Assembly: GCA_030715195.1 (NCBI GenBank)
Contig: JAUYVI010000009.1
Coordinates: 158,011 to 222,010 of the forward strand
Origin: Dongia sedimenti
Lineage (GTDB): Bacteria > Pseudomonadota > Alphaproteobacteria > Dongiales > Dongiaceae
Direction: 5' to 3'
DNA: 64,000 bases
In this document: in pieces, positions 26,994-36,044 of the stretch
Layout: every line of letters begins with the position of its first letter
Numbering within the stretch: position 1 is the first letter of the stretch
The notes under the pieces: generated by a model
Databases searched by the model: none
Seen by the model: the letters and a program-made list of their open reading frames with translations, nothing else
What the model was told of the DNA's origin: nothing
Position numbers and translations under genes: made by a program

Positions 26994-27392
26994 TTATTTC
27001 CCGCTGCTGCAGCGCGGCGATTCCGGTGAATGCTGCAAATCGAACATTTTGCGCGCCGGTGCTGATCTAGGTTCTTAATCTTAGAATCGGCATTTGGTAA
27101 CGCAAATTTAAGCGGTGCGGCGTAGGATAATCCTCACAACACTCGAGATTCTGCTGCGCCGCCTTGTTCCCCTGCTTGGCCCCGCAGCTTGGCGAAGTCC
27201 CCAGAGCGTTTGCCCTCCCAAGGGTGGCGCTCGGTACCGCCGGCCAGCCCTGCGCCTCTCCCCAAGGACAGGAACCGCTGGCCGGCGGTTCCCATTTTCA
27301 GCCCTTCCCATCTTCGTCGCGCAGTCCTTTGCTGCAGTGCGCTGAAGTGTTTTGACTTGCGTACCTCAAGCGGGATTTGCAGAGTACCGGCC
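26994..27392. other. Structured intergenic region upstream of the LacI gene
   Basis: This 399-base stretch has no credible gene; open frames crossing it lack coding character. The first 120 bases are A+T-richer than the surroundings. A perfect 13-base inverted repeat, 27236-27248 with 27277-27289 (core CCGCCGGCCAGC), forms a strong hairpin with a 28-base loop. The region may hold the LacI promoter and 5' leader or a small RNA. No clear -35/-10 pair can be assigned. Confidence 0.4.
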
Positions 27393-28430
27393 ATGATCGA
27401 ACGGCCGATGCGGATGACCTTGTCGGATGTCGCGCGGGAGGCGGGCGTCAGCCTCGCCACCGTCGATCGCGTGATCAATCGGCGGCCCGGCGTTTCCTCG
27501 CGCTCCGTCCACGCGGTCGAGCAGAGTCTGGAAAAGCTCGGCTACCGCCCGGACCCCATCGCCGCGAAGCTGGCGCGGCGTTCGGTGCAGCGCTTCTGTT
27601 TCGTCTTGCCATCGGGCAACAACACTTTCATGCGGCTACTGGCCGATCAGGTCGAAGCGGCGCGAAGCTGGCTTGAAAGCCAGCGCGCCTTTGCCGACGT
27701 GGTCTGGACCGATGTGTTCGATCCCGCCGCGCTGGCGCAGACGCTCGACCACATCGATGACTCCTATGAGGGCGTCGCCGTCGTGGCGCTCGACCACCCA
27801 ATGGTGCGCCAGGCGATCGACGATCTCGACGCTCGCGGCATCGAGGTGGTCACGCTGGTTTCCGACGTTCCAGGCTCGAAGCGCGCGCATTTCGTCGGGA
27901 TCGACAATTCCGCGGCGGGCCGCACGGCCGCGACCCTGCTCGGCCGCTTCGCCGGTGGACGCGGGGGACCGGTTGCGATCCTCGCCGGCAGCCTTTCGCT
28001 GCGCGACCACGCGGAGCGCATCTACGGCTTTCAGCAGGTCCTGGCCGCCGACTACCCGCAACTCATGATCCTGCCGGTGCGCGAGGGCCGCGACGAGGGC
28101 GCACGCTGCCGCGCGGTGGTCGAATCCTTGCTCGACGAATGCCCGGACCTGGTCGGCGTCTACAATGCCGGCGCCGGCAATCGCGGCATCGCGGAAGCGC
28201 TCGAAGGCGCCGGCCGCGCCCGCGACGTCATTTTCGTTGGCCATGAACTGACGCCGCATTCCAAGCGTTTCCTGATGCGCGGCACCATGGACGCGGTGAT
28301 CAACCAGGACCCCGGCCACGAGGCCCGTTCTGCCGCGCGCGTGCTGATGGCGTTGGGTTCGAAACAGGCGATCGTTCCCGACCAGGAGCGCATTCGGATC
28401 GATATCTTCGTTCGCGACAATCTGCCATAA
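27393..28430 (+). CDS. LacI-family transcriptional regulator
   Basis: A 345-residue repressor. The HTH spans residues 9-30 (LSDVAREAGVSLATVDRVIN), followed by the hinge RPGVSSRSVHAVEQSLEKLGYRPD and a periplasmic-binding-protein-like effector domain that includes VAVVALDHPMVRQAI, GIDNSAAGRTAATLLG and YNAGAGNRGI. The start at 27393 places the HTH at the N-terminus, and the longer frame upstream is non-coding leader. The adjacent xylB-xylA genes suggest it may sense a pentose or polyol and control that operon. Its operator was not found. Confidence 0.88.
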   Translation: MIERPMRMTLSDVAREAGVSLATVDRVINRRPGVSSRSVHAVEQSLEKLGYRPDPIAAKLARRSVQRFCFVLPSGNNTFMRLLADQVEAARSWLESQRAFADVVWTDVFDPAALAQTLDHIDDSYEGVAVVALDHPMVRQAIDDLDARGIEVVTLVSDVPGSKRAHFVGIDNSAAGRTAATLLGRFAGGRGGPVAILAGSLSLRDHAERIYGFQQVLAADYPQLMILPVREGRDEGARCRAVVESLLDECPDLVGVYNAGAGNRGIAEALEGAGRARDVIFVGHELTPHSKRFLMRGTMDAVINQDPGHEARSAARVLMALGSKQAIVPDQERIRIDIFVRDNLP

Positions 28431-28533
28431 ATTCCACGCCGCATCGGCCGCGGCGAAAGCAAAAACATTGGCCGAATTGGGAGGAAAATTTGGAAGCAGT
28501 GAATCTTCGGTGCCGGGCGAACGCCGATCTTTC

Positions 28534-28621
28534 CGTCATCCCCGAACTTGGTTCGGGGATCCACGCCTTTCTTTCTTCGAGCCCCAAGGCGTGGATCCCG
28601 CGACCTAGTCGCGGGATGACG
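28534..28621. repeat. Dispersed palindromic intergenic repeat (copy B)
   Basis: An 88-base element beginning CGTCATCCCCG and ending CGGGATGACG, with internal hairpins CCGAACTTGGTTCGG, CCACGCC...GGCGTGG and CGCGACCTAGTCGCG. It is nearly identical in layout and sequence to copy C at 33712-33800. It lies between the LacI regulator and xylB. Such elements are non-coding and common in alphaproteobacterial chromosomes. Confidence 0.85.
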
Positions 28622-28644
28622 ATCGAGTTCGGGGAATACTGATC

Positions 28645-30102
28645 ATGTTCATCGGCATCGATCTCGGCACTTCGTCGGTCAAGAGCATCCTGGTCGACGG
28701 CAACGACACGGTGATCGCGACCGCGAGCGCACCGCTCGAAGTTTCGCGCCCGCACCCGACCTGGTCGGAGCAGGCGCCGGCCGATTGGTGGACTGCGACC
28801 GTGAAGTCGCTGGACGAAATCAAGGCGAAGCACCCGAAGGAGATGGCCGCGGTCCAGGGGATTGGTCTCTCCGGCCAGCAGCACGGCGCCACGCTCCTCG
28901 ACAAGGACGGCAAGCCGCTGCGGCCCTGCATCCTCTGGAATGACGGACGCTCGGGGCAGGAATGCATCGAGATCACCGCCCAGTTCCCGGACATCTCCAG
29001 GATCACCGGCAATCCCGCCATGCCGGGTTTCACCGGGCCGAAGCTGCTCTGGGTGCGTCGCCATGAGCCGGAAATCTTCAAGCAGGTCGCCTTCGTGCTC
29101 CTGCCCAAGGCCTATCTGCGCTATCTGCTGAGCGGCGAGATGGTCGAGGACATGTCGGATGCATCCGGCACGCTCTGGCTCGACGTCGGCAAGCGCGACT
29201 GGTCGGACGAGTTGTTGACCGCGATGCACATGTCGCGCAAGCAGATGCCGCGCCTGGTCGAGGGCAGCGCCGTCTCGGCGACCTTGAAGCCTGAGCTCGC
29301 GCAGCGCTGGGGCATGGCGAAGCCGCCGGTGATCGCCGGTGGCGGCGGCGACAACGCCGCCGGTGCCGTGGGTCTGGGCGCGATCCATCCCGGCGATGCC
29401 TTCGTCTCGCTCGGCACCTCTGGCGTGCTCTGGGCGACCACCGCCGGCTTCGCGCCCAACAAGAACCTGCCGATCCACGCCTTCTGCCACGCGATCCCGA
29501 ACACCTGGCATCAGATGGGTGTCATTCTCTCCGCGGCCTCGTCGCTGTCCTGGTGGTCGCGCGCGTCGAAGAGCAATGAGAAGGAACTGCTGGGTGAACT
29601 CGGCGACAGCGTGAAGGCGCCGAGCCCGCTGCTGTTCCTGCCTTATCTCTCCGGCGAGCGCACGCCGCACAACGATCCCACCATCCGCGGCGCCTTCACC
29701 GGCATCTCGCACGACACGACGCGAGCCGACATGACCCAGGCGGTGCTGGAAGGCGTCGCCTTTGCTTTCAGGGACTGCCTCGCAGCGCTGACCGAAGCCG
29801 GCACCAAGATCACTAAGGCCGATGCGATCGGCGGCGGCTCGCAGTCGCGCCTCTGGCTTTCCATCATGGCCAACGTCCTCAACCTGCCGCTCAGCCGTCT
29901 CGAGGCCGGCGAGGCCGGCGGCTCGTTCGGTGCTGCGCGGCTCGGCCGCATGGCGGCGACCGGCGAGAGTCCCTCGGTCGTGTGCAAGCCGCCGAAACGC
30001 CTCGAGGCCATCGCGCCGCAGCCGGCTTTGGTCCGGCAATACGACGAAACCTATCGCCGTTACCGTTCCCTCTACCCCGCACTGAAGGAAGCCTTCACAT
30101 GA
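28645..30102 (+). CDS. xylB: Xylulokinase XylB
   Basis: A 485-residue FGGY-family kinase that phosphorylates D-xylulose with ATP in xylose catabolism. It has the N-terminal nucleotide motif [34 protein letters not shown] in the sugar-binding region (Asp is the expected catalytic base nearby) and the C-terminal ATP motif GGGSQSRLW. The length matches bacterial XylB. Its stop overlaps the xylA start (ATGA), so the two are translationally coupled in the classic xylBA pair. Confidence 0.93.
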   Translation: MFIGIDLGTSSVKSILVDGNDTVIATASAPLEVSRPHPTWSEQAPADWWTATVKSLDEIKAKHPKEMAAVQGIGLSGQQHGATLLDKDGKPLRPCILWNDGRSGQECIEITAQFPDISRITGNPAMPGFTGPKLLWVRRHEPEIFKQVAFVLLPKAYLRYLLSGEMVEDMSDASGTLWLDVGKRDWSDELLTAMHMSRKQMPRLVEGSAVSATLKPELAQRWGMAKPPVIAGGGGDNAAGAVGLGAIHPGDAFVSLGTSGVLWATTAGFAPNKNLPIHAFCHAIPNTWHQMGVILSAASSLSWWSRASKSNEKELLGELGDSVKAPSPLLFLPYLSGERTPHNDPTIRGAFTGISHDTTRADMTQAVLEGVAFAFRDCLAALTEAGTKITKADAIGGGSQSRLWLSIMANVLNLPLSRLEAGEAGGSFGAARLGRMAATGESPSVVCKPPKRLEAIAPQPALVRQYDETYRRYRSLYPALKEAFT

Positions 30103-31424
30103 ACGCGCCAATCGCCAAGTTCTTTCCGATTTCCGATCCGATTCCGTTCAAGGGCAGGGATTCGAAGGAGCCTTTGACGTTCAAATGGTATGATCCGGAC
30201 GCCAAGGTCCTCGGCAAGCGCATGGAGGATCATCTGCGCTTTGCCGCCTGCTACTGGCATTCCTTTTGCTGGCAGGGCAACGATCCGTTCGGCGGCCAGT
30301 CCTTCGAGCGGCCCTGGTTCGGCGACGGTGACGCGCTGACGCTGGCGAAGATGAAGGCCGACGTCGCCTTCGAGATGTTCCGCCTGCTGCGCGTGCCGTT
30401 CTTCACCTTCCACGATCGCGACGTGGCGCCGGAAGGGGCGAGCTTCGCCGAATCCAACCGCAACCTCCGCACCATCATCGACCTCTTCCATCAGAAGATG
30501 GAGCAGACCAAGGTCAAGCTGCTCTGGGGCACCGCGAATCTCTTCTCGCACCGCCGCTACATGGCGGGCGCCGCCACCAACCCGAACCCGGAGGTGTTCG
30601 CTTGGGCTGCGGCGCAGGTGAAGAACGTGCTGGAGGCGACGCATGAGCTGGGCGGCGCCAATTACGTGCTGTGGGGTGGTCGCGAGGGTTACGAGACCCT
30701 GCTTAACACCGATCTCAAACGTGAATTGGATCAGTTCGGCCGCTTCCTCAATCTGGTGGTCGAGCACAAGCACAAGATCGGCTTCAAGGGCACGATCCTG
30801 ATCGAGCCGAAGCCGCGAGAGCCGACCAAGCATCAATACGATTTCGACACCGCCTCGGTGTTCGGCTTCCTGAAGGCCTACGGGCTCGAGAAGGAAATCA
30901 AGGTCAACATCGAGAACAACCACGCGACCTTGGCCGGCCACAGCTTCGAGCACGAGATCGCGCTGGCGACGGCGCTCGGTATTCTAGGCTCGATCGACAT
31001 GAATCGCGGCGACCCGCAGCTGGGCTGGGACACCGACCAGTTCCCGAACAACATCCCGGAAACGGCGCTGGCGCTCTATTACATCCTGCAGGCGGGCGGC
31101 TTCACCACCGGCGGCCTCAACTTCGACGCCAAGATCCGTCGCCAGTCGTTGGATCCCGCCGATCTGCTCTACGCGCATGCAGGGGCCATGGACGTCTGCG
31201 CCCGCGCGCTCACCATCGCCGGAAGGATGATCGAGGACGGGGCGCTCGATAAGCACGTGAAGGACCGCTACGCCGAATGGGACAGCGCCGACGGCAAGGC
31301 GATCCTCGCCGGCAAGGTCTCGCTCGCCGATCTCGCCAAGAGGGTCGAGGGCAGCAACAGCGATCCTAAGCCGCACTCCGGCAAGCAGGAATACCTGGAG
31401 AATCTGGTCAACAGCTATCTGTAA
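30099..31424 (+). CDS. xylA: Xylose isomerase XylA
   Basis: A 441-residue class II xylose isomerase converting D-xylose to D-xylulose. Catalytic His105 and Asp108 lie in [13 protein letters not shown]. Metal ligands are visible in [31 protein letters not shown] and [19 protein letters not shown], and the late Asp in [13 protein letters not shown]. The start at 30099 overlaps the xylB stop by four bases. With XylFHG and XylB this gives a complete isomerase route from external xylose to xylulose 5-phosphate. Confidence 0.96.
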   Translation: MNAPIAKFFPISDPIPFKGRDSKEPLTFKWYDPDAKVLGKRMEDHLRFAACYWHSFCWQGNDPFGGQSFERPWFGDGDALTLAKMKADVAFEMFRLLRVPFFTFHDRDVAPEGASFAESNRNLRTIIDLFHQKMEQTKVKLLWGTANLFSHRRYMAGAATNPNPEVFAWAAAQVKNVLEATHELGGANYVLWGGREGYETLLNTDLKRELDQFGRFLNLVVEHKHKIGFKGTILIEPKPREPTKHQYDFDTASVFGFLKAYGLEKEIKVNIENNHATLAGHSFEHEIALATALGILGSIDMNRGDPQLGWDTDQFPNNIPETALALYYILQAGGFTTGGLNFDAKIRRQSLDPADLLYAHAGAMDVCARALTIAGRMIEDGALDKHVKDRYAEWDSADGKAILAGKVSLADLAKRVEGSNSDPKPHSGKQEYLENLVNSYL

Positions 31425-31449
31425 GTCGCGTCAGGGGAGTAAACGCACC

Positions 31450-32511
31450 ATGGCACTGAGCAACATCAAAGGCCCGGCGATCTTTCTCGCGCAGTTCGCC
31501 GGCGACACCGCGCCGTACAATTCCTGGGACAGCATCACCAAATGGGCGGCGGGGCACGGCTTCGTCGGCGTGCAGGTGCCGACCTGGGACGGACGGCTGT
31601 TCGATCTGAAGAAGGCCGCTTCGTCGAAGGATTATTGCGACGAGCTGAAGGGAATCGCCAAGAAGAACGGCGTGCAGATCACCGAGCTTTCGACCCATCT
31701 CCAGGGCCAGCTGGTGGCGACGCATCCGGCCTATGACGAGCAGTTCGACGGCTTCGCGCCGAAGGAGATGCGCGGCAATCCGAAGAAGCGCCAGGCCTGG
31801 GCGGTCGATCAGCTGATGCTCGGCGCCAAGGCCTCGAAGAATCTCGGATTGAAGGCCAGCGTCACCTTCTCCGGGGCGCTCGCCTGGCCGTTCATCTATC
31901 CCTTCCCGCAGCGGCCGGCCGGTCTCGTGGAGACCGCTTTCGATGAACTCGCGCGGCGCTGGAAGCCGATCCTCGACGCCTATGACAAGGTCGGCGTCGA
32001 TCTCTGCTACGAGGTCCATCCCAGCGAGGATCTCTATGACGGTGCCACCTTCGAGATGTTCCTCGACAAGGTGAAGGGCCACAAGCGCTGCAACATCCTC
32101 TACGATCCCTCGCACTTCGTGCTGCAGCAGCTCGACTACCTCCAGTACATCGACCTCTATCACGACCGCATCAAGATGTTCCATGTGAAGGATGCGGAGT
32201 TCAACAAGAACGGCCGCACCGGCGTCTATGGCGGCTACCAGAACTGGATCGACCGGGCCGGCCGGTTCCGCTCGGTCGGCGACGGCCAGGTCGACTTCAA
32301 GAGCATCTTCTCCAAGCTGGCGCAGTACGGCTACAAGGGCTGGGCGGTGCTGGAATGGGAATGCTGCATCAAGCATCCGGAAGACGGCGCGCGTGAAGGC
32401 GCAGCCTTCATCCGCGATCATGTCATCCACGTGACCGAGAAGGCCTTCGACGACTTCGCCGCCGCCGGCGTCGATGAGAAGGCCAATCGCCGCGCCCTCG
32501 GTCTGGCGTAA
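31450..32511 (+). CDS. Sugar phosphate isomerase/epimerase family TIM-barrel protein
   Basis: A 353-residue AP-endonuclease-2-like TIM barrel. Likely metal-site segments include ITELSTHLQGQLVATHP, VDLCYEVHPSEDLYDG, NILYDPSHFVLQQ, MFHVKDAEF and WAVLEWEC. These proteins isomerise or epimerise sugars, inosose or 3-keto-sugars. It follows xylA by 25 bases and precedes a Gfo/Idh/MocA oxidoreductase, a frequent pairing in rare-sugar or keto-sugar pathways. The start is supported by a GGGGAG site. Its substrate is not known, and it is not needed for the standard xylose isomerase route. Confidence 0.83.
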   Translation: MALSNIKGPAIFLAQFAGDTAPYNSWDSITKWAAGHGFVGVQVPTWDGRLFDLKKAASSKDYCDELKGIAKKNGVQITELSTHLQGQLVATHPAYDEQFDGFAPKEMRGNPKKRQAWAVDQLMLGAKASKNLGLKASVTFSGALAWPFIYPFPQRPAGLVETAFDELARRWKPILDAYDKVGVDLCYEVHPSEDLYDGATFEMFLDKVKGHKRCNILYDPSHFVLQQLDYLQYIDLYHDRIKMFHVKDAEFNKNGRTGVYGGYQNWIDRAGRFRSVGDGQVDFKSIFSKLAQYGYKGWAVLEWECCIKHPEDGAREGAAFIRDHVIHVTEKAFDDFAAAGVDEKANRRALGLA

Positions 32512-32522
32512 GGGGAACGACG

Positions 32523-33695
32523 ATGGCCATCACCGGCAGAAGCGACAAAGCGGAAGGCAAGATCAAGTACGGCATGGTCGGGGGCGGCGAGGGTGCCTTC
32601 ATCGGCGCCGTGCACCGCCTGGCCGCGCGCATGGACGATCATTACGAACTGGTGGCGGGCGCGTTGTCCTCGTCGCCCGAGAAGGCGACCCGCTCGGCCA
32701 AGGCGCTCGGCATCGCCGCTGACCGCAGCTACGGCGACTACGAAGCCATGGCCGCGGCGGAGAAGGCGCGCAAGGACGGCATCGAGGCGGTCGCGATCGT
32801 GACCCCGAACCATGTCCACGTCCCGGCGGCGCGGGCCTTCATCAAGTCCGGCATCCATGTCATCTGCGACAAGCCGCTCTCGACCAACCTGAAGGACGCA
32901 ATCGCCCTCGAGAAGCTGGTGAAGGCGAGCGGATTGGTGTTCTGCCTCACGCACAACTACACCGGCTATCCGATGGTGCGGCACGCCCGTCAGATGGTGG
33001 CGGATGGCGACCTGGGCGAACTTCGGATCGTGCAGGTCGAGTATCCGCAGGACTGGCTGACCGAGCCGATCGAGAAGACCGGCCAGAAGCAGGCCGCCTG
33101 GCGCACCGATCCCAAGCTCTCGGGCGGGGGCGCGATCGGCGATATCGGGACCCACGCGCACAATCTCGCGGGCTTCGTCTCCGGCCTCGATCTGGATTCG
33201 GTGCTCTCCGACGTCGACACCTTCGTCAAGGGCCGCAAGGTCGATGACAACGTGAATGTCCTGTTGCGCTACAAGGGCGGCGCCAAGGGCATGCTCTGGG
33301 CGAGCCAGGTCGCGGTCGGCAACGAGAACAACGTCAAGCTCCGGGTCTACGGCACCAAGGGCGGGCTCGAATGGCACCAGGAGCATCCCAACCACCTGCA
33401 CTGGTTCCCCTACGGCCAGCCGCCGCAACTGCTGACCCGCGGCTCGCCCGCAGCGAACGCCGCCGCCGGGCGCGTGACCCGCGTGCCGCCCGGACACCCC
33501 GAGGGCTATCTGGAAGGCTTCGCCAACATCTACACCGAAGCGGCCGCCGCCATTCGCGCCGCCCGGTCGAAGAAGAAGCCCGACAAGGCGGTCATCTTCC
33601 CGACCATCACCGACGGCGTGAAAGGCATGGCCTTCATCGAGGCGGTGCTGAAGTCTTCTGCCAAAGGCGGGAAGTGGGTTAAACTGACGGCGTAG
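32523..33695 (+). CDS. Gfo/Idh/MocA-family oxidoreductase
   Basis: A 390-residue NAD(P)-dependent sugar or inositol dehydrogenase. The N-terminal Rossmann fold has YGMVGGGEGAFIGAVHR near residue 16 and AVAIVTPNHVHVPAA. The conserved CDKPLSTNL segment supplies the catalytic-site Lys. The alpha/beta C-terminal domain includes GGGAIGDIGTHAHNLAGFVSG with its conserved Asp/His. It lies 11 bases after the TIM-barrel gene; the pair probably oxidises and rearranges one sugar. A dispersed palindromic repeat follows, marking the likely end of this operon. Confidence 0.88.
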   Translation: MAITGRSDKAEGKIKYGMVGGGEGAFIGAVHRLAARMDDHYELVAGALSSSPEKATRSAKALGIAADRSYGDYEAMAAAEKARKDGIEAVAIVTPNHVHVPAARAFIKSGIHVICDKPLSTNLKDAIALEKLVKASGLVFCLTHNYTGYPMVRHARQMVADGDLGELRIVQVEYPQDWLTEPIEKTGQKQAAWRTDPKLSGGGAIGDIGTHAHNLAGFVSGLDLDSVLSDVDTFVKGRKVDDNVNVLLRYKGGAKGMLWASQVAVGNENNVKLRVYGTKGGLEWHQEHPNHLHWFPYGQPPQLLTRGSPAANAAAGRVTRVPPGHPEGYLEGFANIYTEAAAAIRAARSKKKPDKAVIFPTITDGVKGMAFIEAVLKSSAKGGKWVKLTA

Positions 33696-33711
33696 TAGCC
33701 GCTTTCAACGC

Positions 33712-33800
33712 CGTCATCCCCGGACTTGGTCCGGGGATCCACGCCTTTCTTTCGTGCGGTCCCCAAGGCGTGGATGCCGCGACCTAGTCGCGGGATGACG
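33712..33800. repeat. Dispersed palindromic intergenic repeat (copy C)
   Basis: An 89-base element with the same ends and internal hairpins as copy B at 28534-28621 (CGTCATCCCCGGACTTGG at the left, CGCGGGATGACG at the right). It lies between the Gfo/Idh/MocA and VOC genes. Confidence 0.85.
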
Positions 33801-33838
33801 AGCGAGTATGCGAAGCCATCCAGCGAGGGAGAGCCATC

Positions 33839-34303
33839 ATGAAGCTCGATCACTACACGCTGCGGACCCGCAAGCCCGAGGAGACGGTGCGCTTCTACAC
33901 CGAATACCTCGGCCTGAAGGAAGGCTGGCGGCCGGGATTCAATTTCCCCGGCCACTGGCTCTATATCGGCGACATCCCGACCGTGCACATCGTCACCATC
34001 ACCGACGATGAATCGGCTTTGCGCGGCTATGTCGGCGAGCGCAAGGACGGGCCGGGCTCCGGCTCGGTCGATCACATCGCATTCCGCTGCACCGGGCTCG
34101 CCGAATACCAGGAGCGCCTGCTCGGCTTCGGCGTGAAGTTCCGCGAACGCGTGGTGCCGAACCTGGAGCAGCACCAGCTCTTCATCGAGGATCCGAACGG
34201 CGTCCATATCGAGCTCGTGTTCGATGCCGCCGAGAGCAAGGGCATCAAGGGCGAGGCGATGGCGCCATCGAAGATGAAGGCCGACGCCAACGCCGCCGAA
34301 TAG
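33839..34303 (+). CDS. VOC-family (glyoxalase-like) protein
   Basis: A 154-residue protein with two beta-alpha-beta-beta-beta modules: LDHYTLRTRKPEETVRFYTEYLGL at the N-terminus and VDHIAFRCTGLAEYQERL in the second half, then LFIEDPNGVHIELVFD. The two paired His positions and terminal Glu match the metal site of glyoxalase, dioxygenase or fosfomycin-resistance relatives. The tail from about residue 135 is Lys/Ala-rich and probably disordered. It is bounded by a palindromic repeat upstream and the ACTAAAC-box region downstream, so it may be a single-gene unit. Confidence 0.82.
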   Translation: MKLDHYTLRTRKPEETVRFYTEYLGLKEGWRPGFNFPGHWLYIGDIPTVHIVTITDDESALRGYVGERKDGPGSGSVDHIAFRCTGLAEYQERLLGFGVKFRERVVPNLEQHQLFIEDPNGVHIELVFDAAESKGIKGEAMAPSKMKADANAAE

Positions 34304-34311
34304 TGCACTGC

Positions 34312-34459
34312 ACTAAACACAACTAAACTACTTAACAGACTTACTAAACACATCAGAAGTCCTCAAAGCGCCATAACTCGCATGCTGCACATGCGAGAGG
34401 CATTGCCGTGTCATTTTCCGGCTTGCGATGTTTAGTGATTGTATGTTTACTAAACATCG
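34312..34459. promoter_or_regulatory. Array of ACTAAAC boxes upstream of the polyol/ketose ABC operon
   Basis: The heptamer ACTAAAC occurs at 34312-34318, 34322-34328, 34343-34349 and 34449-34455, and reversed (GTTTAGT) at 34430-34436. The last two lie in an 11-base perfect inverted repeat (34426-34436 and 34449-34459). The first three are spaced 10 and 21 bases apart, about one and two helical turns. A separate 8-base inverted repeat lies at 34377-34384/34390-34397. The stretch is A+T-rich and precedes the binding-protein gene at 34595, so it is probably the operator and promoter region of the large operon. The cognate regulator is unknown. Confidence 0.6.
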
Positions 34460-34594
34460 AAGGGCGACTGCATTCCCCGGGAGCGAAGTGGGGGACGGAT
34501 CGTCCAAGCCGCAGTTGGCCGTTCGCTTTGACGGCCGGAAGACCGCCGGAGAAACGGCGGAAAGTGCACCGGCAACCTTGTGGGAGGACTTTCA

Positions 34595-35917
34595 ATGAAG
34601 AGGCTACTGGCGATCGCCGGGGCCGTCGCCGCGGCGATGTCCCTGACGCCCATGCATGAAGCGAAGGCGGAAGGGTCGCTGACCCTGTGCTGGGCCGCCT
34701 GGGACCCGGCCAACGCGCTGGTCGAATTGTCCAAGGACTTCACCGCCGAGAGCGGGGTCCAGATGAAGTTCGAGTTCGTGCCCTGGACCAGCTATGCGGA
34801 CCGTTTCCTGAACGAGCTCAACTCGAAGGGCAAGCTCTGCGACCTGATCATCGGTGACAGCCAGTGGATCGGCGGCGCCGCGGAGAACGGCCACTACGTC
34901 AAGCTGAATGACTTCTTCGAGAAGGAGCATATCAGCATGGACGACTTCCTGCCGGCGACCGTGGTCGGCTATTCGGAATGGCCGAAGAACACGCCGAACT
35001 ACTGGGCCTTGCCCGCGATGGGCGACGTGGTGGGCTGGACCTACCGCAAGGACTGGTTCTCGCGCCCCGAGCTCCAGCAGGAGTTCAAGGCCAAATATGG
35101 CTGGGACCTCGACGCGCCCAAGACCTATGACCAGTTGAAGCAGATCGGCGAGTTCTTCCAGGGCCGCAAGATCGACGGCAAGACCGTCTACGGTGCCTCG
35201 ATCTATACCGAGCGCGGCTCCGAAGGCATCACCATGGGCGTCACCAACGTGCTCTACGACTGGGGCTTCGAGTACCAGAACCCCGACAAGCCCTATGACA
35301 TGAAGGGCTTCGTCAACTCGCCCGACGCGGTGGCCGGCCTCGAATTCTACAAGTCGCTCTACAAGTGCTGCACCCCTCCGGGCGCCTCCAACGTCTACAT
35401 GGGCGAATCGGCCGATGCGTTCAAATCCGGCCAGGTCGCGATGCACATGAACTTCGCCTTCACCTGGCCCGGCCTCTACAAGGACGAGAACGTGGGCGGC
35501 GACAAGATCGGCTTCTTCGCCAATCCGGCGGAGAAGAAGCACTTCGCCCAGTTGGGCGGGCAGGGCATCTCGGTGGTCGCCTATTCCGATCACAAGGATG
35601 ACGCTTTCAAGTACATCAAGTGGTTCGTGAAGCCCGAGGTGCAGGCCAAGTGGTGGAAGCTCGGCGGCTTCTCCTGCGCGAAGTCGGTGCTGAACGATCC
35701 GGGCTTCACCAAGAGCGCGCCCTATGCCCAGACCTTCCTCGACTCCATGTCGATCGTGAAGGATTTCTGGGCCGAGCCGTCCTATGCCCAGCTGCTGCAG
35801 GCGATGCAGAAGCGGGTGCATGACTACGTGGTGGCCGACAAGGGCACCGCGCAGGAAGCGCTCGACAGCCTGCTCAAGGATTGGACCGAGGTCTTCGAGG
35901 ACAACGGCAAGATCTAA
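34595..35917 (+). CDS. ABC transporter sugar/polyol-binding protein (extracellular family 1)
   Basis: A 440-residue periplasmic receptor with a Sec signal peptide (KRLLAIAGAVAAAMSLTP, cleaved near residue 26). SBP_bac_1 segments follow: LTLCWAAWDPANALVEL, FEFVPWTSYADRFL, AGLEFYKSLYKCCTPPGA and SGQVAMHMNFAFTWPG. The start at 34595 has GGGAGGA upstream; GTG at 34580 precedes that site and is unlikely. It is first in the long operon to dhaK. The length and relatives fit polyol (mannitol/sorbitol-type) or glycerol/ketose receptors; the ligand is inferred from the downstream epimerase and DHA-kinase genes. Confidence 0.87.
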   Translation: MKRLLAIAGAVAAAMSLTPMHEAKAEGSLTLCWAAWDPANALVELSKDFTAESGVQMKFEFVPWTSYADRFLNELNSKGKLCDLIIGDSQWIGGAAENGHYVKLNDFFEKEHISMDDFLPATVVGYSEWPKNTPNYWALPAMGDVVGWTYRKDWFSRPELQQEFKAKYGWDLDAPKTYDQLKQIGEFFQGRKIDGKTVYGASIYTERGSEGITMGVTNVLYDWGFEYQNPDKPYDMKGFVNSPDAVAGLEFYKSLYKCCTPPGASNVYMGESADAFKSGQVAMHMNFAFTWPGLYKDENVGGDKIGFFANPAEKKHFAQLGGQGISVVAYSDHKDDAFKYIKWFVKPEVQAKWWKLGGFSCAKSVLNDPGFTKSAPYAQTFLDSMSIVKDFWAEPSYAQLLQAMQKRVHDYVVADKGTAQEALDSLLKDWTEVFEDNGKI

Positions 35918-35947
35918 GGCATCACTCTCGACTGTCTGCAGCAAACG

Positions 35948-36002
35948 CGGCTTCCTTTCCCGGTGACCATCCGGGTGCTGCGGGAAGGAAGCCGTCTTCT
36001 TT
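35948..36002 (+). terminator. Terminator-like stem-loop between binding-protein and permease genes
   Basis: Arms 35948-35962 and 35981-35994 pair with one bulge (CGGCTTCC.../...GGAAGCCG) and are followed by a pyrimidine-rich TCTTCTTT. The structure starts 31 bases after the binding-protein stop. Partial termination or stabilisation here would give more receptor than membrane components, while the rest of the operon is still expressed. Confidence 0.6.
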
Positions 36003-36044
36003 GACGCGCATTTTCTTTGACGCGACTGGCTGGACCAAAACGCG

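Noticed and set aside
25040..27070. 676-codon plus-strand frame over LysE, the dehydratase and AraC
   Set aside because: It spans three genes with clear family motifs and has no recognisable domain of its own.
27271..27294. GGAAC and GTTCC near the LacI leader as an EcfG promoter
   Set aside because: The spacing between elements is too short for EcfG; the sequence is explained by the hairpin arm.
28300..30111. 603-codon minus-strand frame over xylB and the repeat
   Set aside because: It crosses an intergenic repeat and has shadow composition; xylB is unambiguous.
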